NCBI GenBank assembly: GCA_910583925.1
Contig: CAJTZJ010000004.1
Coordinates: forward strand, 5,001 to 69,000
Source of the DNA: an uncultured Eubacterium sp.
Lineage (GTDB): Bacteria > Bacillota > Clostridia > Oscillospirales > Acutalibacteraceae
Direction of reading: 5' to 3'
Length of the DNA: 64,000 bases
Shown here piece by piece: positions 59,379 through 64,000 of the stretch (position 1 is its first letter; every line of letters starts with the position of its first letter). The position numbers and the translations under genes are program-made. The notes beneath the pieces were generated by a model. The model did no database searches and was not told the origin of the DNA. It worked only from the letters and a program-made list of their open reading frames with translations.

Positions 59379-61886
59379 ATGAATTTTTCAATTTTAAAAC
59401 TCACAAGGCGAAGCATCAGGTCCTCTTTCGGAAGATTTCTTGCCATTCTGCTTATTGTTACGCTCAGTGTCGGGTTTTTCTCGGGGCTTAAAATAACGAA
59501 ATCAGCAATGGCAGAAACCTGCAATGATTATCTTATCAAACAGAATTTCTTTGATTACAGATTGCTTTCCACAATAGGCTTTACCGATAATGATGTAAAA
59601 ACCTTTCAGGGCGATTCTGCTGTCAGCCTTGCCGAGGGCGGCAAAAGTGTAGATGCGTTGCTTAAGTTCAATGAAAAAACAGCCGCATATAAGCTTATTG
59701 CTATGCCGAAATATATCAATAATCCGGCTTTGGTGTCAGGAGAAATGCCTGCTGCTGAAAATGAATGTCTTGTTGATGCAAGAGTTTTTGATGAAAATTG
59801 CATCGGAAAAACAATAGAGCTTTCAATCGAAAACAGCAAGGATATTTCTGACACGGTTAAAACAACGGTTTATACAATTACGGGAACTGCCAGCTCACCT
59901 CTTTATCTTGGCAATAACAGAGGAACAGCAAATATAGGCAGCGGAACACTGACGGGATTCGTTTATATTCAGCCGGAAAACTTTACAGGTGAATATTATA
60001 CAGAGCTTTATTTAACACTTTCGGAAAATGCGCCTGCCTACAGCAGTGATTACAAAAAACTGATTACTCAGCAAAAGGGACATATTTCAGAGCTTTTCCA
60101 GACTGCAATTGAAAACCGCGCATATGATACCCTTGGTGTCAGCAAAGATGATTTATCTCTTCTTGCTGCTGTATATGGCATCAGCACGGAAGAACTCGAA
60201 GAAGAGCTCAGAAAGCAGATGGATTTTGAGGAACCCACTACTTATATTTTTACAAGAGAAGAAAATCAGGGTTACTTAAGCTTTGAAAGTGATACCTCGA
60301 TTATCAGCGGAATTGCAAATATCCTGCCTGTTTTCTTTATTCTTATTGCTATGCTTGTCTGCATTACAACTATGACACGAATGGTAGACGAGGAACGCAC
60401 ACAGATTGGTGTGCTTAAGGCAATGGGCTACGGAAACGGGGTAATAACAGGTAAATATCTGCTTTATTCCGGAGTGGCAACTGCTATCGGCTGGATAATC
60501 GGATTCTTCGGCGGAACTGTCGGTATTCCAAAAATCTTTTGGTTTGCATACAGCTCGCTTTATGATTTTGCACCGATTAAATATATTTTCAATCCTTCGC
60601 TTGCACTCAGTACACTTGTTGTTGCACTTGCCGGAATTCTGGGCAGTGCGCTTATTTCCTGCTTCAGAGAGTTATACAGCAATCCTGCCGTTCTGATCAG
60701 ACCGTTGCCGGCTGCCAGCGGAAAAAGAATTCTTCTTGAAAGATTCAGACTTCTCTGGAAAAAGCTTTCCTTTCTTAAGAAGGTTACACTCAGAAATATG
60801 TTCCGATACAAGAAAAGGCTGTTTATGATGCTCATCGGCGTAAGCTGCTGTGCAGGCTTAGTGCTTACAGCCTTTGGTGTAAGGGATTCCATGGTTGATA
60901 TTGCTTCGCTTCAGTATGATCAAGTTCAGAAATATCAGATGGAAGCAACATACAGCAATGAAGAAGCTTTTAACAATATAACATCCGCTTCCGAGATAAA
61001 AGATTATATTACCTGTCAGGAGCTAAGAGTAGAAGTTTCAAATGAAAATGCAGCAATGCGTGCAGTAAATTACTACAGCTTTGATGATATCAGCCGCCTG
61101 TCGGACTTTTGGAACTTTGCAAACGGAACAAAAACAGTTCCTTTTCCTCAGGCTGATATATCCTCAAAGCCTGTTATAATCAGCAAGGGAATTGCAAATA
61201 ATCTTTCCCTTTCAACCGGCGATACGATTATTATAAAAAACAGTGATAACAAGGCAATTGAAGCAACCATAAGCGGCATTTTTGATAACTATGTTGATAA
61301 TTTTGTTGTTATCGCATCGGAATCTCAGCCGTCTGCCTTTGCCGAGTGGAAAGAAAATACCGTTTTGTTCCATACAGATGCTGAAAGTGAATCACTTGCC
61401 GAAAAGCTTATGGATATTTCAGGTGTAACAGCCGTTAATCAGCTCAACGATACAAGACATTCCGTTGATATAGCACTGAACAGTCTTAATTATATTATCT
61501 GGCTTATTGTGGCATTCTCAGGTGTTCTTGAATTTGTTGTAATATTTAATTTAACAAATATTAATATAGCAGAGAGAAGACGGGAAATTGCAACCGTTCA
61601 GGTGCTCGGCTTCTATCCGAAGGAGCAAAACAGCTATGTGCTTCGTGAAAATCTTGTTCTGTCAATCATTTCAAGCTTTATCGGGCTTCCGCTTGGTATA
61701 CTGTTCCATTCTGCAGTTATGAAGCTTATCGTTATAGACAGAATTACCTTTGATGTTTCAATCAGACCGTCAAGCTTTGTTGCTGCCATTCTATGCACTA
61801 TACTTTTTGCTGTTTTTGTTAATCAGTTTATGAAGCATAAAATAGATAAAATACCTATGGCAGAATCACTTAAGGCAGTTGAATAA
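59379..61886 (+). CDS. FtsX-like ABC permease (two FtsX domains)
   Basis: An 835-aa permease with one membrane segment near the N-terminus, a long external domain (about 45-320), three segments forming the first FtsX core (about 310-440), a linker with a second N-terminal segment, a second external domain and the final FtsX core (about 700-835). LTRRSIRSSFGRFLAILLIVTLSVGFFSGLKITK and VTLRNMFRYKKRLFMMLIG mark the two halves. Start at 59379 (or 59373); no clear ribosome site separates them. With the ATPase it forms an exporter or signal-type complex of unknown substrate. Confidence 0.88.
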   Translation: MNFSILKLTRRSIRSSFGRFLAILLIVTLSVGFFSGLKITKSAMAETCNDYLIKQNFFDYRLLSTIGFTDNDVKTFQGDSAVSLAEGGKSVDALLKFNEKTAAYKLIAMPKYINNPALVSGEMPAAENECLVDARVFDENCIGKTIELSIENSKDISDTVKTTVYTITGTASSPLYLGNNRGTANIGSGTLTGFVYIQPENFTGEYYTELYLTLSENAPAYSSDYKKLITQQKGHISELFQTAIENRAYDTLGVSKDDLSLLAAVYGISTEELEEELRKQMDFEEPTTYIFTREENQGYLSFESDTSIISGIANILPVFFILIAMLVCITTMTRMVDEERTQIGVLKAMGYGNGVITGKYLLYSGVATAIGWIIGFFGGTVGIPKIFWFAYSSLYDFAPIKYIFNPSLALSTLVVALAGILGSALISCFRELYSNPAVLIRPLPAASGKRILLERFRLLWKKLSFLKKVTLRNMFRYKKRLFMMLIGVSCCAGLVLTAFGVRDSMVDIASLQYDQVQKYQMEATYSNEEAFNNITSASEIKDYITCQELRVEVSNENAAMRAVNYYSFDDISRLSDFWNFANGTKTVPFPQADISSKPVIISKGIANNLSLSTGDTIIIKNSDNKAIEATISGIFDNYVDNFVVIASESQPSAFAEWKENTVLFHTDAESESLAEKLMDISGVTAVNQLNDTRHSVDIALNSLNYIIWLIVAFSGVLEFVVIFNLTNINIAERRREIATVQVLGFYPKEQNSYVLRENLVLSIISSFIGLPLGILFHSAVMKLIVIDRITFDVSIRPSSFVAAILCTILFAVFVNQFMKHKIDKIPMAESLKAVE

Positions 61887-61888
61887 AA

Positions 61889-62347
61889 ATGATTTTTGAT
61901 AAAATGGAAAACATTGCTGATTATTTTGAAGATTTGCCTCTTCTTGAAAAGGTTGCCGAATTTGTTCGGGACTTTAACAAAAACGGTAAAGAGGATGGCA
62001 CCTATGAAATAGACGGTGATAAGGTTTTTGCAGTAATCAGTTCATACAGAACAAATCCTCAGACACCGGAAATGATGTTTGAGGCTCACAAAAAATATAT
62101 GGATGTCCAGTATATAGTAACCGGGATTGAAAAAATACGCTGGGCAAGGCTGAATTCGGTTGATCTTGTTGAAGAAAGATATTCGAAAGGACAGGATATC
62201 GCCTTTTATGAGGGAACACCGCTTTTCGATTTTACGCTTACCAAGGGGACATTCCTTTTGCTCTATCCCGATGATGCCCATCTTCCCGGCCTTAGTGCAG
62301 AAAAAGATGTTCATGTAAGAAAAATTGTTTTTAAGGTAATGGTATAA
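61889..62347 (+). CDS. YhcH/YjgK/YiaL family protein (DUF386)
   Basis: A 152-aa cupin-type protein of the YhcH/EbgC family, often encoded with sialic acid or beta-galactoside genes. Visible: GTYEIDGDKVFAVISSYRTNPQTPEMMFEAHKKYMDVQYI (in part), metal-ligand type FEAHKKYMDVQ, FLLLYPDDAHLPG. It starts 2 nt after the permease stop, yet is unrelated in function; possibly co-transcribed. galT follows convergently. Confidence 0.9.
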   Translation: MIFDKMENIADYFEDLPLLEKVAEFVRDFNKNGKEDGTYEIDGDKVFAVISSYRTNPQTPEMMFEAHKKYMDVQYIVTGIEKIRWARLNSVDLVEERYSKGQDIAFYEGTPLFDFTLTKGTFLLLYPDDAHLPGLSAEKDVHVRKIVFKVMV

Positions 62348-62352
62348 AAAAT

Positions 62353-62411
62353 AAAAAGCTACTGCGATGTGAAGGTTTTAAGTTCACTTCAGATGCAGTG
62401 GCTTTTTTATT
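62353..62411. terminator. Bidirectional terminator between YhcH and galT genes
   Basis: AGCTACTGC (62357-62365) pairs with GCAGTGGCT (62395-62403), with an inner GTGAA/TTCAC stem; A-run before, T-run after. Confidence 0.85.
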
Positions 62412-62424
62412 TTGTACAAATTGC

Positions 62425-63915
62425 TTATCTAACTGTTTTCATAAATTTAATAAACTGTGCTTTGCCTTCTTCCGTTCTTTCGAATACGCCGCATTGTTCT
62501 AAAATGGCTGCAAAGATAATACCGATTTCCTTTTTGAGAATATCCATTGCATTCTCTTTTGTGATTTCGTATTTTGCTTTAAGCATATCCGCCCATTCCT
62601 TATGCTTTTCAATACGCTCATCTGCCGATATATCCGTGCCGCAAATAAGGGCATTTTTAAGAATTTCCATTTCCTCTTTAAGGCGAGCAGGAAGAACAGC
62701 AAGCCCCATAACCTCAATAAGACCTATGTTTTCTTTCTTAATATGATGATATTCGGGATGCGGATGATAATAGCCAAGCGGGCATTCCTCTGTTGTAATA
62801 TTATTTCGAAGAACAAGATCAAGCTCGTATGCGTTATTGCGAAAGCGGGCAATCGGAGTAATCGTATTATGAGGCGCTCCGTCTGTTTCGGCAAAAATAA
62901 ATGCTTCCTTATCTGTATAAGCACGCCATGTTGTTAAAATTTTATCTGCCAGCTCACAAATTTTTTCTGTATTATCGGAACGAAGACGGATAACGGACAT
63001 CGGCCATTTAACAATACCCGCTTCAACATCTTCAAAGCCTTCAAACTTGAATTCTGTTTCAACAGGTGCCTTTGCCATGGCAAAGGTGTAGTGACCGCCC
63101 TGAAAATGCTCATGTGTTAAAATAGAACCTCCAACAATCGGCAAATCCGCATTTGAGCCGACAAAGTAATGCGGGAAAAGCTTAACAAAATCAAAAAGCT
63201 TTCCAAAAACGCTTTTGTCTATTTTCATCGGTGTATGCTCTCCGTTAAAAACAATACAATGCTCATTGTAATAAACATACGGAGAATACTGCAAAAACCA
63301 ATCTGTGTTGTTGATTTGGATCGGTATTATGCGATGATTCTGTCTTGCAGGATGATTCACTCTGCCTGCATAGCCTTCGTTCTCACGGCAAAGCTGACAC
63401 TTCGGATAAGCACTCTGCTTCATCGTTAAGGCAGCAGCAATCGCTTTAGGGTCCTTTTCGGGCTTGGAAAGATTGATTGTAATATCAATATCGCCGTAAT
63501 CCGTTGAAGTAACCCACTTCATATCATTTTTAATTCTGTATTCTCGTATGTAATCGCTCTTACGGCTGAGATTGTAGTAATAATCAGTTGCAGCTTCGGG
63601 GCTTTCTGAATATTTTGAGCGGAATTCACGGATAACCTCGGAAGGTCTTGGTGTAAGAGTCCCCATAATTTTTGTGTCAAACAAATCGCGGTAAACAATG
63701 GAATTTTCACACAAGCCGTTTTCACAGGCATAATCAAGTATTGCACCTAAAATATCCTTTAATTCATAATTGCTTTTAACCGGCGCTTCCTCAAAGCTGT
63801 CTAAATTCAATGCTTCCAACAGTCGGTTTAAAGCAAAAGCGCTGTCTTCCTTTTCAATTAATTTTTCATTTTCGGCATACTGTACTAATGCCTTAATTGT
63901 CTCATAAATATTCAT
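62425..63915 (-). CDS. galT: UDP-glucose-hexose-1-phosphate uridylyltransferase (GalT class II)
   Basis: GalT swaps galactose-1-P for glucose-1-P on UDP-glucose. The 496-aa protein is the Gram-positive class II form: start NIYETIKALVQYAENEKLIEKED, then LCRENEGYAGRVNHPARQNHRIIPI and HEHFQGGHYTF. The His-x-His nucleophile motif of class I is absent, as expected. galK and galE are not in the window. Own promoter upstream. Confidence 0.93.
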   Translation of the reverse strand: MNIYETIKALVQYAENEKLIEKEDSAFALNRLLEALNLDSFEEAPVKSNYELKDILGAILDYACENGLCENSIVYRDLFDTKIMGTLTPRPSEVIREFRSKYSESPEAATDYYYNLSRKSDYIREYRIKNDMKWVTSTDYGDIDITINLSKPEKDPKAIAAALTMKQSAYPKCQLCRENEGYAGRVNHPARQNHRIIPIQINNTDWFLQYSPYVYYNEHCIVFNGEHTPMKIDKSVFGKLFDFVKLFPHYFVGSNADLPIVGGSILTHEHFQGGHYTFAMAKAPVETEFKFEGFEDVEAGIVKWPMSVIRLRSDNTEKICELADKILTTWRAYTDKEAFIFAETDGAPHNTITPIARFRNNAYELDLVLRNNITTEECPLGYYHPHPEYHHIKKENIGLIEVMGLAVLPARLKEEMEILKNALICGTDISADERIEKHKEWADMLKAKYEITKENAMDILKKEIGIIFAAILEQCGVFERTEEGKAQFIKFMKTVR

Positions 63916-63951
63916 ATCTTTGCCCTTTCTGTATGCTGTATTATTAATAAT

Positions 63952-63979
63952 ATTATATCATCATTTTATATAGTTGCAA
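63952..63979 (-). promoter_or_regulatory. galT promoter
   Basis: Minus-strand TTGCAA (63974-63979), 16 nt, TATAAT (63952-63957), with AAAGGG before the galT ATG. No cre box or operator recognised. Confidence 0.75.
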
Positions 63980-64000
63980 TATAAAATATTTATTTCATAA

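Overview
The window is a contiguous stretch of a low-to-moderate GC, Gram-positive, endospore-forming Clostridia chromosome, most like the Ruminococcaceae/Oscillospiraceae. The pointers are the germination protease gene gpr next to spoIIP and rpsT, a MetH split into catalytic and activation proteins, transketolase split into two subunits, a two-gene SufC/SufB-like module, a T-box in front of leuA, and a Clostridia-type small protein (DUF6774-like). Almost every promoter read here is a good sigma-A type (TTGACA-17-TATAAT). No phage, complete insertion sequence or CRISPR array was seen, so most of the window is core genome.

Layout. 1-900: 5' part of a 16S rRNA gene on the minus strand with its leader and promoter. 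900-4200: small membrane protein, spoIIP, gpr, then rpsT and a small acidic/basic membrane protein on plus. 4200-8950: patatin-like lipase, then dusB-nagA-trmL and rpsF-ssb-rpsR on minus. 8950-9650: a divergent pair of tiny DNA-binding proteins (ribbon-helix-helix and XRE) sharing one promoter/operator region. 9650-17150: methyltransferase, zinc-ribbon membrane protein, T-box-controlled leuA-leuB, a phosphoribosyltransferase and a secreted repeat protein. 17180-27500: split transketolase with two HAD phosphatases, sugar symporter, surface metallophosphoesterase with a propeller, and DUF1846-pyrG. 27600-31070: response regulator / ABC transporter / histidine kinase operon with clustered direct repeats that look like the regulator's sites. 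31100-32770: DUF2804 gene and a second XRE cassette like the one at 9.3 kb. 32776-38160: metF, MetH activation protein, metH, sufC-like and sufB-like genes in one tight operon. 38500-40950: rplM-rpsI, two Nudix hydrolases and an acetyltransferase. 40957-43960: Cd/Zn-type P-ATPase and a metal-binding protein, divergent from an ArsR-AraC fusion regulator. 44029-49000: tRNA-Arg, MFS transporter, iron alcohol dehydrogenase, YitT protein and a lipoprotein phosphatase. 49000-55350: purA, then a sulfur/Fe-S block (Rrf2 regulator, a leader peptide ending in three Cys codons, a MetY-like sulfhydrylase, cysK, nifS, nifU and a decayed mnmA tail). 55460-63915: redox-type Cys protein, zinc-ribbon surface protein, a large membrane protein with a MacB/FtsX ABC exporter, a YhcH protein and galT.

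The points that most merit follow-up are regulatory. (1) A short reading frame ending Cys-Cys-Cys-stop lies between a palindromic operator and the MetY-like/cysK genes, and the same operator half-site lies inside the promoter of the adjacent Rrf2 gene. (2) Two XRE cassettes share a palindrome that covers the -35 boxes of two opposing promoters. In one the opposing promoter drives a ribbon-helix-helix gene; in the other it would drive only a roughly 70-nt RNA. (3) GTTAAGAA repeats at 12-bp steps lie between the response regulator and its ABC genes. (4) Split methionine synthase and a minimal SufBC-like module share one operon. All assignments were made by reading; no database search was run.
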